A DNA stretch of 41,224 nt, taken from assembly GCA_012729265.1 (NCBI GenBank), contig JAAYDL010000347.1:1-41224 (forward strand). The letters run 5' to 3'. Position numbers and translations under genes: made by a program. Below are positions 8,903 to 19,270 of the stretch, piece after piece. Each line of letters starts with the position of its first letter. Position 1 is the first letter of the stretch. A model generated the notes under the pieces. The model was not told where the DNA came from. It saw only the letters and a program-made list of their open reading frames with translations, and ran no database searches. The stretch is from Lentisphaerota bacterium. Lineage in GTDB: Bacteria; Verrucomicrobiota; Kiritimatiellia; Kiritimatiellales; Pontiellaceae.

Positions 8903-9934
8903 TTACGAAATATCAGGTGGATAATGAAACAGTGGATGAAATTCGTCCGGCAAATTTCGGAAGTCCATATCTTCGATCTCCTTTGAGAAATTACGGGAAT
9001 TGAGGGTATTCCAATAGAGCACATTTTTCCCTTCGAGCGCGCCGGAATTGAGGTCATGGAGCAGAGCGGCTGCCGTTTTCCCCGTGTACGTGTTTTCCAG
9101 TTCGACGTGCTCGAATTGTTTAAACTGTTCAACAGCTCTTTTCCCTTCTGTGGTGGGAATGCCGTAATCGGAGCCGAGAAACTCGTTGCGGATGTGGATC
9201 TCCGATTCGTCGATTTTCGGTGCTACATCAAGTTTTGTGCAGAGCTCGCTGCATAGTTTGAGGATGTGGCTTTTGTTGCGGAAGGAGGGATCGACCACCC
9301 GTACAGCTTCGATGCGCGTTTTCAGTCCGGCCAGTTTTAGTCCAACTAAAAGGCCGGCCAGGGTTCCGCCTGTCCCCATAGGCAGATAAATGATATCGGG
9401 TCGGGCCTGCTCTTTCAGTTCGAACGCGGCGTTCACAAATCCGAGTGCGCCGACGGCGTTACTGCCTCCGGCGGGAATGATGTAAGGGTCAACGCCGTCG
9501 CGATTCCTACATTCCTCAACACGATGTTGAGTCACTTTCGGAAAGTCAACAAAACTGCCGCAAAGGTGGAGTTGAGCACCAACGGCACGGCCCAGCAGAA
9601 TGTTTTTACGCACATGCGCGCTGGTTTCCTGCGGAGCCAGAATGGAGATGGCGCGCAGACCGACTTCTCTACAATAAACAGCCGTTGCCAGGGCATGGTT
9701 TGAGCCTGCCGCACCGTAGGTGATGACCGATTTCCGTCCTGCGGCCAGCGCTTCGCCCAGCAGAAATTCAAGTTTACGTATTTTATTCCCTCCGTAAACC
9801 CGGCCGCTTAGGTCATCCCGCTTCATCAAGAGCTCGTTGCAGCGATCTGCGCCCTCCAAATGACGCAGGGGCGTGATGGGGGTTGGCAATTCGGCGAACC
9901 GCGTTCTTGGAAAATGGTCGAATATGTGATTCAT
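8903..9934 (-). CDS. D-cysteine desulfhydrase / ACC deaminase family PLP enzyme
   Basis: LPTPITPLRHLEG...LLMKRDDLSGRVYGGNKIRKLEFLLGEALAAGRKSVITYGAAGSNHALATA, the ACC deaminase/D-cysteine desulfhydrase signature. Confidence 0.85.
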   Translation of the reverse strand: MNHIFDHFPRTRFAELPTPITPLRHLEGADRCNELLMKRDDLSGRVYGGNKIRKLEFLLGEALAAGRKSVITYGAAGSNHALATAVYCREVGLRAISILAPQETSAHVRKNILLGRAVGAQLHLCGSFVDFPKVTQHRVEECRNRDGVDPYIIPAGGSNAVGALGFVNAAFELKEQARPDIIYLPMGTGGTLAGLLVGLKLAGLKTRIEAVRVVDPSFRNKSHILKLCSELCTKLDVAPKIDESEIHIRNEFLGSDYGIPTTEGKRAVEQFKQFEHVELENTYTGKTAAALLHDLNSGALEGKNVLYWNTLNSRNFSKEIEDMDFRNLPDEFHPLFHYPPDIS

Positions 9935-9992
9935 AATGAGACCAATAACACAGTATTCGGTTCGTTTCCACCCCTTTATGGGAGATCGGTTC

Positions 9993-11717
9993 ATGATGAA
10001 AGGAGTATCAGCCATTCTGTTTGCAGTTGCATTTTCTGCAACGTTGACTTCGTTTGCGCTGCCGTCGAGTGAGAAAGTTCGGGCAGCGACAGAAGAATAT
10101 ATCCGGGATAATCATCAGGAAGAGGGAATAAAAACCTTCACGAATGCGCTGGTGAATGAATTGAAATCGAGTGTGAGAATCGCTGAGAATCGTCTCGCGG
10201 TTTATGGCGAATTAGCCGATTGCGTGCGCCTGATGCAGCTCTCCAGGGCAGTCCCAATTCCGGAGAATGTGCTGAAGTGGATTTCAGCCTCCAGCGAACG
10301 ACTTCACCTTTTGGTGGATACACTCTCCTCGAAGGACAAACTGCCGGAATGTATGGCGATTCTCGATCAGCTGGCTGCCCATGACCCGGAGGGAAGAGAT
10401 AAATATTTTAAGCTGATTCTGGCGATGTCGGTGGTGTGGGACGAGCCTCGCCGCCCGCGTCTGCATGGGCAGATGGGGAGAAAAGTTCTTCCGTATGAGC
10501 CCGAGCTGGAAAAGCGCTACGACTATTACAAGAACCTTTATGAGAGCAAAAAGGCCAAGATTGCTTACGGCGATCTCGGGGTTGGCGATCTGGTTTTTGT
10601 GGTGGACACACCGGTTCCAATAGAGGAGTTGGAGTGGGCACGGGATAATGAGAGCGGATCGGCAGACTCATGGGGCAAGAAGTATGCGATGATCAAATAT
10701 GATAACAATCGGCTGCAGAAGGAGAAGTATGACTGGCCCAACGGAGAATATCGGCTTTCCTCCATCAAAGAACACGGCGGCATTTGTGTGGATCAGGCGT
10801 ACTACTGCGTCATTACTGCACGCGCATACGGAATCCCCGCGATCTTTTTTGATGCTATAGGCAGCAGTGGGGGGCATGCCTGGTTTTCCTACATGCGGTC
10901 ACCGAGGGAATGGGAGCTGGATATTGGACGGTACGAAAATCAGAACTTTACCACGGGCAACGCGTTTTATCCCCAGACCGGCGATTTGATGACGGATCAT
11001 GATATTGAGTTTGCCATCGACAGCGCACGGCGAACGTCCGCCGCGATTAAGGCAGAATGGTATATCACCATCGCCAAGGTTGTTCGCAGACCGTCGCCGA
11101 GTATTGCGCGGCGTTGTGCGCAAGAAGCCCGGAAGGCCTTTTCAAAAAATCTGGATGCATGGAATCTGGAACTTGGCCTGCTGATTGAAGATCACGATTA
11201 CTCGGGCATGCTCTCCCTGTTTAAGGAGTTTAAGGATGTTTTTCGGAAGTATCCCGATGTGCTGGCCGAGGCCGCCTCAAAAATCAATACGGCGCTTGTT
11301 GAGTCCGGACGGGATAAGGAGGCCGATGAATTGTTTAAAATGCTTTCCGGGGTGATCGGCAGCGATCGTGATGATATCCAGCGTGAGATGGAGATGATGC
11401 GCATTACTCAGATTATGGAGTCGGGTGACGCCAAAACCGCTCTGCGGGAGTTTGAGCAGTTGCTGGAGGATCAGATGGAGGCGGGGAGCAAGGTGCTTCC
11501 GTTATTAAACAGCTATTATGAGTTCATGGTTTCTTCCGACCAGATCAACGAGGGAGTCGATTTTCTTGGGGACTATGTAGATGACATGGTCGAAAAATCC
11601 GATATGCTGCCGGTGTATGAGCGGCAGTTCTTTCTGATCCTGCGCGATGCTTATCAGGAAACTGGCGATCAGAAGGCACTCGATAAAGTCGAGACGCGGT
11701 TGCAGGAATACGATTGA
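9993..11717 (+). CDS. Secreted transglutaminase-like domain protein
   Basis: Signal peptide; KEHGGICVDQAYYCVITARAYGIPAIFF...GGHAWFSYM...WELD gives a Cys/His/Asp transglutaminase-like core. Confidence 0.7.
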   Translation: MMKGVSAILFAVAFSATLTSFALPSSEKVRAATEEYIRDNHQEEGIKTFTNALVNELKSSVRIAENRLAVYGELADCVRLMQLSRAVPIPENVLKWISASSERLHLLVDTLSSKDKLPECMAILDQLAAHDPEGRDKYFKLILAMSVVWDEPRRPRLHGQMGRKVLPYEPELEKRYDYYKNLYESKKAKIAYGDLGVGDLVFVVDTPVPIEELEWARDNESGSADSWGKKYAMIKYDNNRLQKEKYDWPNGEYRLSSIKEHGGICVDQAYYCVITARAYGIPAIFFDAIGSSGGHAWFSYMRSPREWELDIGRYENQNFTTGNAFYPQTGDLMTDHDIEFAIDSARRTSAAIKAEWYITIAKVVRRPSPSIARRCAQEARKAFSKNLDAWNLELGLLIEDHDYSGMLSLFKEFKDVFRKYPDVLAEAASKINTALVESGRDKEADELFKMLSGVIGSDRDDIQREMEMMRITQIMESGDAKTALREFEQLLEDQMEAGSKVLPLLNSYYEFMVSSDQINEGVDFLGDYVDDMVEKSDMLPVYERQFFLILRDAYQETGDQKALDKVETRLQEYD

Positions 11718-11820
11718 TCGTCGTAAATCAATCGCCTTTCTATGGTTAAAATAAGGAGCTGTTTATCGGTGCTTTTTGGGTCGGCTCTGTTTTTTTGTTT
11801 TTTCCCTTTTAATCCGTTGG

Positions 11821-11836
11821 TTTCAATATATGGTGG
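11821..11836. promoter_or_regulatory. Candidate NrdR box 1
   Basis: tttcaatatatggtgg versus consensus acaCwAtATcTwGtgt; core mostly matched. Confidence 0.55.
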
Positions 11837-11852
11837 ATCAGTTTTCGGAGGG

Positions 11853-11868
11853 GTACTACATATTGTGT
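11853..11868. promoter_or_regulatory. Candidate NrdR box 2
   Basis: gtactacatattgtgt versus acaCwAtATcTwGtgt; starts exactly 32 bp after box 1. Confidence 0.65.
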
Positions 11869-11944
11869 TTGTAAATAATGTAGGCACTTTTCCACTGGTT
11901 GCAGCAGAAGTGCGTTGAATGCACGAATCAGAGGGGTTTGCGCG

Positions 11945-14203
11945 ATGAAGATTAAGGTTAAAAAACGGGATGCGGTATCCGTTGAATACGACGCATCAAA
12001 AATTAAGAATGCCATCGAAAAAGCGGTGAAGAGCGCGACCAAGTGCGCGGAGCAACTTCCGCCGCACCTCCGGACGATTGTGAGCGATATTACCGCCAAG
12101 CTCGACAATATTATTGCGGGCTATGAGCACCAAGGTCTTGAAGAGGTGGAGGTGGAGCAGATTCAGGACCTCGTCGAACAGCAGTTGATGGGCGCCGGGC
12201 TCTACGATGTGGCCCGCGCCTATATTCTTTATCGCGAAGAACACAAGAAGGCGCGTAATCAGCGGTTGCGCCCCGATGCATCGGCGATTCAGGATTATAT
12301 GCTCGTCAGCCGCTACGCGCGTTATCTACCGGAAGTAAACCGTCGCGAAACCTTTGCAGAGGCGGTGGGGCGAGTGCGCGATATGCACCTGCGTAATTTC
12401 CCGACCGCTGAAGAGGAGATTCATTGGGCTTTTGATCGGGTGCTTGAAAAACGCTGCCTGCCATCGATGCGCTCCCTGCAGTTTGGCGGCGCGGCCATCG
12501 AAAAACAGCACGCCCGCATGTATAATTGCACCTTCGGAATTTGCGACCGTCTGGAATTTTTCCGGGAGGGTTTGTTTCTCATGCTCTGCGGAACCGGCGT
12601 TGGCTTCAGTGTGGAGTTTGAGCATGTCGAAAAACTGCCGCCGCTGGCCTGTTCGATCGACGAAGGTCAGGTAACGCATTTTACGATTCCTGACTCCATC
12701 GAGGGCTGGGCGGATGCCATGCACGAGCTGATGAAGAGCTATGTTGAGGGCTATCTGGTCGAGTTTAACTATTCCAGCATTCGTCCACGTGGTAGCTTGT
12801 TATCAACGTCCGGCGGGCGCGCTCCAGGACACGTTCCGCTGCGCCGTGCGTTGGAGCGCTGCCGGAACATTCTCGACGGTGTGCTCGGGCGCAAACTCAA
12901 GCCGATTGAATGTTACGACCTGATGATGCATGCGGCCGATGCGGTAATCGCCGGCGGCGTCCGCCGCAGCGCAACGATCTGCCTCTTTTCTCCGGACGAC
13001 GGCGAAATGATGAATGCCAAGCGCGGCAACTGGTTTGCGGAAAATCCGCAGCGCGGACGATCAAACAACTCGGTTAAACTCATCCGGAACGAAACCTCGA
13101 AAGCGCAGTTTCTGCGCATCTTCCAGAAACAGAAGGAATGGGGGGAACCCGGTTTTTATTTCTCCAACGATTTGTCGCATGGTTGCAACCCCTGCTGTGA
13201 AATCGGGTTAAATCCGCATCTGGAGGTAAAAGATGACGCAGGGAATGTGACGATTGAATCGGGTTGGCAGTTCTGTAACCTGACTGAGATCAACGGTGCG
13301 AAGCTGCATACCGAAGAGGATTTCAGAACGGCGGTGCGGGCGGCCACGATCATCGGCACGCTGCAGGCGGGCTACACCACCTTCCCATACCTTGGCGAAA
13401 CGACCGAAAAGCTCTGCCGCCGCGAAGCGCTGCTCGGCGTTTCCATTACGGGAATGATGGATTCGCCGGCGATTGCCCTCGATCCCGTGCTCCAACGAAA
13501 AATGGCCCACTATGCCATCGAGGTAAACCGCGAGGTTTCCGTGAAGATCGGCACTGAACCCGCCGCCCGACTGACCTGCGTGAAGCCTGCGGGTTCGACG
13601 TCGCTCCTGCTGGGGACGGCATCCGGTATTCATCCGCGCCATGCCCGCCGCTATTTTCGCCGGGTGCAGGCCAATAAAACCGACCCGGTGTATAAATTCT
13701 TCAACAGCCGGAATCCGCACATGTGCGAGGAATCGGTCTGGAGCGCAAACAAGACCGACGATGTGATCACGTTCTGTGTTGAGGCGCCGGAAGAAGCGAT
13801 TCTGCGCAACGAAATGTCGGCGATGGATCTGCTGAAGCATGTGCACTCAACGCAGCAAAACTGGGTCATCCCCGGAACGGGGCGACCGGAATCCAATCCG
13901 GGGCTCTACCACAATGTCTCCAATACGCTCACGGTGCGTGAGGATGAGTGGGATGACGTAGCCGAGTATATTTGGGAAAACCGTGCCGACTTTACCGGAA
14001 TCAGCATGCTGGCGGCATCGGGCGACAAAGTCTACGCGCAAGCTCCTCACGAAGAGGTGGTTTCGGCGCAGGATGAAACCCTTTGGAACGAGCTGATCTC
14101 AAAGTTTAAATTGGTTGATTACACCCAGATGCATGAGCGCGAAGATACCACTAAACTACAGGGCGAAATTGCCTGTGCCGGCGGTGCGTGTGAGTTGGTC
14201 TAA
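11945..14203 (+). CDS. nrdJ: Adenosylcobalamin-dependent (class II) ribonucleoside-triphosphate reductase with ATP-cone
   Basis: N-terminal ATP-cone-like region (MKIKVKKRDAVSVEYDASKIKNAIEKAV), MYNCTFG, CGTGVGFSVE, CNPCCEIGLNP, LTCVKPAGSTSLLLGTASGIHPRHARRYFRRVQ, C-terminal CAGGACELV. Confidence 0.9.
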   Translation: MKIKVKKRDAVSVEYDASKIKNAIEKAVKSATKCAEQLPPHLRTIVSDITAKLDNIIAGYEHQGLEEVEVEQIQDLVEQQLMGAGLYDVARAYILYREEHKKARNQRLRPDASAIQDYMLVSRYARYLPEVNRRETFAEAVGRVRDMHLRNFPTAEEEIHWAFDRVLEKRCLPSMRSLQFGGAAIEKQHARMYNCTFGICDRLEFFREGLFLMLCGTGVGFSVEFEHVEKLPPLACSIDEGQVTHFTIPDSIEGWADAMHELMKSYVEGYLVEFNYSSIRPRGSLLSTSGGRAPGHVPLRRALERCRNILDGVLGRKLKPIECYDLMMHAADAVIAGGVRRSATICLFSPDDGEMMNAKRGNWFAENPQRGRSNNSVKLIRNETSKAQFLRIFQKQKEWGEPGFYFSNDLSHGCNPCCEIGLNPHLEVKDDAGNVTIESGWQFCNLTEINGAKLHTEEDFRTAVRAATIIGTLQAGYTTFPYLGETTEKLCRREALLGVSITGMMDSPAIALDPVLQRKMAHYAIEVNREVSVKIGTEPAARLTCVKPAGSTSLLLGTASGIHPRHARRYFRRVQANKTDPVYKFFNSRNPHMCEESVWSANKTDDVITFCVEAPEEAILRNEMSAMDLLKHVHSTQQNWVIPGTGRPESNPGLYHNVSNTLTVREDEWDDVAEYIWENRADFTGISMLAASGDKVYAQAPHEEVVSAQDETLWNELISKFKLVDYTQMHEREDTTKLQGEIACAGGACELV

Positions 14204-14310
14204 TCACAATGATTTTTCCGTCATCGTCGTGGGGTAAGCATCCCTGCCTGCCTGCCTACCACCCAACGCTCCGCCTCCGTTCCACTAAACCTAAAAAGAG
14301 CAGTTGATTT

Positions 14311-15390
14311 TCATAACATAAGGATTTGGGAGCCGTCGTAGACGGGCGCGAGAACTCTTCCTTTAAGCCATTTGATGAAAGCGGCGGATAAAATATACCG
14401 CCAACGGTCTTGAGCACTCAACTGCTCCGCAGTTTGATAGAGCCGGTTTGGAAAGCTCGATATTCGGCTTAGTGTGCGCTGAATCTGCTCGGATGCAGCA
14501 TGCGTTGGAGTCAGACGTAGGGTTCGGGTTCTTCCGCTGGTTATCAATCGCCCGACGGCTTGCAATAGCAGAGGGCGCGAGGTGACGGCTTCCATGTGCT
14601 GATCGGGGTTGGCAAGGCGAGTGAAGATATTCCACCAGTTGTATATGATGGCAACGATACGGGCGATAATGCGGCAGCGTTTGAGGTCTTGGGTCACGTA
14701 GCCACCCCAGCCCCACTGATTTTTAATTTCATCGAAGACGTTTTCGCAGTCGGCTCGATCACGGTAGAGCTTCCCGATGGCGCTGATCGGCAAGGCGGAG
14801 TTGGTGACCAGTATACAATATTCGTAGTCCGGCCCTTTTTTGAGTGCTTCGACAAAGGCGAACTCTCCTGTTTTTTCCGGGAGTGATGCGGGTGAGGAAA
14901 CGACTTGCTCTTTGGGGTGGCGGAGCAAGACGCAGCGGCGCTCCTGACTCCAGCCGGAGAGCTGAAGTTTGGATTCGGTCCCTTGCCAAGCGCCCGCCGA
15001 ATCGAATCCTCCGAAACCACCTTGCTCATTCCCAGCAGCTCCATTCCGACGCGTTCTCCACGCAAGCCTGTGATATGAGCGTAACGCGACTGACCGTTGA
15101 GAACCGAAAGCAAAAGCGTACCCCAGATATCGCGTATCTTCGGGGCATTATTGCTGCGATATTTGATTGGGCAGTCATTACACAAACCCTTGAAGAGTTC
15201 CGCAGATTCCAAATATTGGGCAAAAAAATACCAACGACCCCGTCGACGTAACCTTCGCCTCAGCATCCCATTGCACATCAATACGACCCTTCCCTCGTCC
15301 CAGTAGGAGGCGCAAATCTTCTCCGGCTTGCTTCTGCACACCATCAACAGTAGTGTGCGCATCTAACGTAACGACCTCGCTCATGATAAA
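14311..15390 (-). pseudogene. Degenerate DDE transposase (IS4/IS1380-like) remnant
   Basis: Pieces in different frames: MSEVVTLDAHTTVDGVQKQAGEDLRLLLGRGKGRIDVQWD; YLESAELFKGLCNDCPIKYRSNNAPKIRDIWGTLLLSVLNGQSRYAHITGLRGERVGMELLGMSKVVSEDSIRRAL; YRDRADCENVFDEIKNQWGWGGYVTQDLKRCRIIARIVAIIYNWWNIF. A central segment appears deleted. Confidence 0.8.
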
Positions 15391-15521
15391 CTCCTCTGTT
15401 TTTGTCGACATGGAGTTTAGCGCAGGTCGTTACGTTTTTCACCCATTGGGTGCAGTTCGATTTTTCACTTTCCCCCTGTAAACAGAGCTTATATGCCCAA
15501 AAGCATCGCTCAACTGCCGTT

Positions 15522-15854
15522 TATAGGGTGAACGATGGAACAAGCTGGGCGAGCGCCAAGGCGACGATCCAGGCGGGAGTGGATGTGCAAGATCTCCCAG
15601 GTGGATGGGTTCTTGTTGGAAGCGGAACCTATTCCTTGTCGGCAACGATAACGGTCTCAAAACCGGTTCGCATCATAAGCGTACATGGACCGGAATCGAC
15701 CATTGTGGATGCGGAGAACGGGGATTATCGCCTTGCTTCCACGTCACCATGTATCGATGCGGGGTCCAACGATTCTGTCGTTGGTTCACTGGATATGGAC
15801 GGGAAGCCGCGTATTGCAGGTGGCGTCGTCGACATGGGGGCGTTTGAATTCTAG
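15522..15854 (+). pseudogene. Remnant of a secreted right-handed beta-helix protein
   Basis: NDGTSWASAKATIQAGVD (usual N-terminal repeat) runs within ~100 aa into the usual C-terminal end SPCIDAGSN...LDMDGKPRIAGGVVDMGAFEF, implying loss of the middle. Confidence 0.6.
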
Positions 15855-16113
15855 GACGACGAGGAGGATTAACAATGGGCTGTTGGTTTTTTCCACCCGT
15901 TTTGTTGTCCGCCTTAGATCGTTAAAAGACGCAGCCAATAGATGATCGTTTGATGATGGATCAGGGGAGTAAGGGGCTTTTCGACTGCTGTTTTATCTGG
16001 TTGCAGGAGTTGCTTTTTGAACGGAAATAGCTATTTTCGCGCCTCGCTTCCGCTGTGCGGAGGCAAAAAACCAACTTTTAAGAATTTGGAGTTCGGCTCC
16101 AGCGGAGGCTTTA

Positions 16114-17928
16114 ATGTCCCAACAAATAAGGAATATTGCGATCATTGCGCACGTCGACCACGGCAAGACAACGCTGGTGGATGAAATCATCAAGCAGTCC
16201 AAGCTGTTTCGCGACAACGAGGAGATGCAGGTGTGTATGCTCGACAGCAACGATCTGGAGCGTGAGCGCGGTATTACCATTCTGTCAAAAAACATCAGCG
16301 TGAATTATAAGGGCGTAAAGGTGAATGTGATTGATACGCCCGGGCATAGCGATTTCGGGGGCCAAGTGGAGCGTGTGTTGAATCTGGCCGACGGCGTGTT
16401 GCTGCTGGTGGATGCTGCTGAGGGGCCGATGCCTCAGACGCGCTTTGTGCTCGATAAGGCGCTGGAGCTGAATCTTAAGCCGGTGGTGATCATTAATAAG
16501 ATCGATAAGCCGGATGCGCGCCCGAATTATGTTCACGACAAGGTTTTTGATCTGTTTGTGGAACTGGACGCCAACGACGATCAGCTCGATTTCCCGATGC
16601 TCTACTGCAGCGGAAAGGAGGGCTGGGCCGATACCGTGCTGGATGGTCCGCGCGATTCCATGCTCCCGCTGATGGATGCTATTCTGGAGCATATTCCTGC
16701 GCCGAAGTTGCGCGAAGGTGCGGTGCAGATGCAGGTGAGTTCGATCGACTATAATGATTATGTCGGCCGTATCGGCGTGGGGCGCGTGTCTCGCGGAACA
16801 CTCAATACTACTCAGCCGCTGATGCGTATACGACGTAATGGAAGTCAGGCTCAGACCCGAATAAAGCAGCTCTTTACCTTTCAAGGCCTGACGCGCGCTG
16901 AGGTGGACGAAGTGCCTTGTGGTGACATTTGCGCCATCGTCGGTATCCCGGATATTGATATCGGTGATACGATTGCCGACTTCAATGTGCCTGAAGCCCT
17001 GCCGCCGATCAGTATCGACGAGCCGACGCTCTCAATGACCTTCACTGTGAACGATTCGCCGTTTTATGGACAGGACGGACAATATGTAACCAGCCGCCAT
17101 TTGCGCGAGCGACTGCTGAAAGAGACCGAGCGCGATGTGGCACTGCGCGTGGAGGAAGTCGGGGGCGATTCGTTTAAGGTGAGCGGACGCGGTGTCCTCC
17201 ACCTCTCTATTCTGATCGAAAACATGCGCCGCGAAGGCTTTGAGATGTCGGTGGCGCAACCGCAGGTGATTTTGAAGGAGCGGCACGGGAAAAAAGAGGA
17301 GCCGATTGAGATTCTCCATGTGGATGTGCCGGATGAACACGCCGGAAAAATAATTGAACTGGCGGGGATGCGTAAAGGCGAAATGGTCGATATGGAGCAG
17401 CACGGCCTGCGTAAAATGATCCGTTTCGAAATTCCTACGCGCGGACTCATCGGTTTGCGTTCAAAAATGCTCACCGCTTCTACCGGAGAAGCGATCGTGA
17501 CGCATCGTTTTCTTCGGTATGATCCCTACAAGGGACCCATTCAGCAGCGCCAGAACGGGGTGCTGATTTCGCAGGGCAGGGGTTCTTCGGTGCCGTTTGC
17601 GATAGACGGCCTTCAGCAGCGCGGCATTTTCTTTGTTGATCCCGGAGTGGATTGCTACGAAGGCATGATTGTGGCGGAGCACTGCCTCGATAACGATCTG
17701 GTGGTGAATCTCCAAAAAACGAAACAGTTGACCAATATGCGTGCTTCGGGGTCCGACCGTGCGATGAAAATTGCGCCGGCGCAGAAGAAGAGTCTGGAGG
17801 AGGCGCTCGAATATATCGCCGAAGATGAGCTGGTGGAGATTACGCCGAAGCACGTCCGTATGCGCAAAAAGCTCCTTCAGGAACACGAACGCAAAAAAGC
17901 AGGCCGAGCTAAAAAAACCGAGGCGTAG
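16114..17928 (+). CDS. typA: Translational GTPase TypA/BipA
   Basis: [51 protein letters not shown], and the BipA C-terminal domain. Confidence 0.97.
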   Translation: MSQQIRNIAIIAHVDHGKTTLVDEIIKQSKLFRDNEEMQVCMLDSNDLERERGITILSKNISVNYKGVKVNVIDTPGHSDFGGQVERVLNLADGVLLLVDAAEGPMPQTRFVLDKALELNLKPVVIINKIDKPDARPNYVHDKVFDLFVELDANDDQLDFPMLYCSGKEGWADTVLDGPRDSMLPLMDAILEHIPAPKLREGAVQMQVSSIDYNDYVGRIGVGRVSRGTLNTTQPLMRIRRNGSQAQTRIKQLFTFQGLTRAEVDEVPCGDICAIVGIPDIDIGDTIADFNVPEALPPISIDEPTLSMTFTVNDSPFYGQDGQYVTSRHLRERLLKETERDVALRVEEVGGDSFKVSGRGVLHLSILIENMRREGFEMSVAQPQVILKERHGKKEEPIEILHVDVPDEHAGKIIELAGMRKGEMVDMEQHGLRKMIRFEIPTRGLIGLRSKMLTASTGEAIVTHRFLRYDPYKGPIQQRQNGVLISQGRGSSVPFAIDGLQQRGIFFVDPGVDCYEGMIVAEHCLDNDLVVNLQKTKQLTNMRASGSDRAMKIAPAQKKSLEEALEYIAEDELVEITPKHVRMRKKLLQEHERKKAGRAKKTEA

Positions 17929-17981
17929 GATTTGGCACTATATTGGGGCTTTTCCCTTCCGGCCATTCTCCGTTTCAGTTT

Positions 17982-19004
17982 CTATTGTGTATGTTGTCGG
18001 TTCTTCCTGAAATCCCATCGAAAGATGCCCTTCAACAGCACCACGATGACCAGAATGGCCCAGAATATATTGAGGGGGTTACCGTGTTCGGCGTCGTGGC
18101 AGACCTGTTCCATAATACCGAGCTTCGGCGTGAACAGGTTCATTGCAAACCCTGCCGCCAAGGCGCAGGCCCCAAGCGTAAAAAGAAATACAATGGCCTG
18201 ATTTCGCCCGATAATTTTCCAGAGCGTCGTCAGCGTTGCGGCATTGACAGCCGGTCCGGCAATGAGAAAAACAAGCGCCGCACCGGGCGAGATACCCGCT
18301 TTGATTAGGGCAAAGGCAATCGGTACAGAAGCCGAGGAGCAGACATAAAAGGGGATGCCGACGGCGAGCATAAGGAACAAGATCCATGGTGAGTTTCCCC
18401 ATTCCGCTGGAATAATGTGGGTGTTGACAATACTGCTGATGATTCCGGAAACAATAATACCAAAGATGAGCGGACCGGAGATCTTGCGCGGGAGCGAGAT
18501 AAATCCGTAACGGAGTATGCGCTTGAGCACAGGAATCTGGGTGGGCAGATCGGATTCATCGTCGCTAGTCTCCTCGGTCTGTTCATTTTCTTTGGGCGAT
18601 ATGGCCCCCACGGCAGCTCCGCAGAGAATACCGGAGAGAAAGGCGATCAGTGCTCTGGAAACGGCAAACACGCCGCCGAGCAGGGCGTAGGTGATCATCA
18701 GGCTGTCCACCCCGGTCTGCGGCGTGGAGGCTAAAAACGAGGCGGTTGCGCCGCGTCCGGCACCCTGTTTGCGAAGCGCCGCCGCCAGCGGGATTACGCC
18801 GCAGGAGCAGATGGGCATCGGCACGCCGATCAACGCCGCCTTCACAGAAGGTTTCCATCCGGAGCCGCCGAGGTGACGCCGCACATACTCTTTCGAAATC
18901 AGCACCGAGAGAATGCCCGCCGCCAAAAACCCAAAAAGCAGGTAAGGCGCCATCGCAACCGTAACGAGCCAGATCTCTTTGAGAATGTTCATCATCATAG
19001 TCAT
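17982..19004 (-). CDS. Permease, COG0701/DUF318 (SO_0444-like Cu/Zn efflux transporter family)
   Basis: ALIGVPMPICSCGVIPLAAALRKQGAGRGATASFLASTPQTGVDSLMITYALLG. Confidence 0.85.
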   Translation of the reverse strand: MTMMMNILKEIWLVTVAMAPYLLFGFLAAGILSVLISKEYVRRHLGGSGWKPSVKAALIGVPMPICSCGVIPLAAALRKQGAGRGATASFLASTPQTGVDSLMITYALLGGVFAVSRALIAFLSGILCGAAVGAISPKENEQTEETSDDESDLPTQIPVLKRILRYGFISLPRKISGPLIFGIIVSGIISSIVNTHIIPAEWGNSPWILFLMLAVGIPFYVCSSASVPIAFALIKAGISPGAALVFLIAGPAVNAATLTTLWKIIGRNQAIVFLFTLGACALAAGFAMNLFTPKLGIMEQVCHDAEHGNPLNIFWAILVIVVLLKGIFRWDFRKNRQHTQ

Positions 19005-19151
19005 ATTTCCTCTTTCCCCCTGAAACTGATGTTTTCGTGGCGTTTAATCAAGAACCAAATTGGTACAATTATTCGCGGTTAGAATCGCCGCTCTCCTCGC
19101 TGGATCAGGTGCGCACCACCGGGGAAAGGAATTTTTAGTGGAAATGCGTTC

Positions 19152-19207
19152 GTAGTCCAGCCTTGAGGCTGTTTTATACGCAACAGACAGCCTAAAGGCT
19201 GAACTAC
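19152..19207. repeat. Palindromic repeat with CAGCCTTGAGGCTG / CAGCCTAAAGGCTG arms
   Basis: GTAGTCCAGCCTTGAGGCTGTTTT...AGACAGCCTAAAGGCTGAACTAC; each arm is itself a dyad and the arms pair with each other. Confidence 0.85.
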
Positions 19208-19270
19208 ATACTTTGAACCTCTGTGCACAGAGTTTTGACAGGCGGGCGGTTGACGTGGTTAAACTGGCGC

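Noticed and set aside
11718-11944. Cobalamin riboswitch upstream of the B12-dependent RNR
   Set aside because: No recognisable B12-box-like sequence; the conserved signal fits NrdR boxes better.
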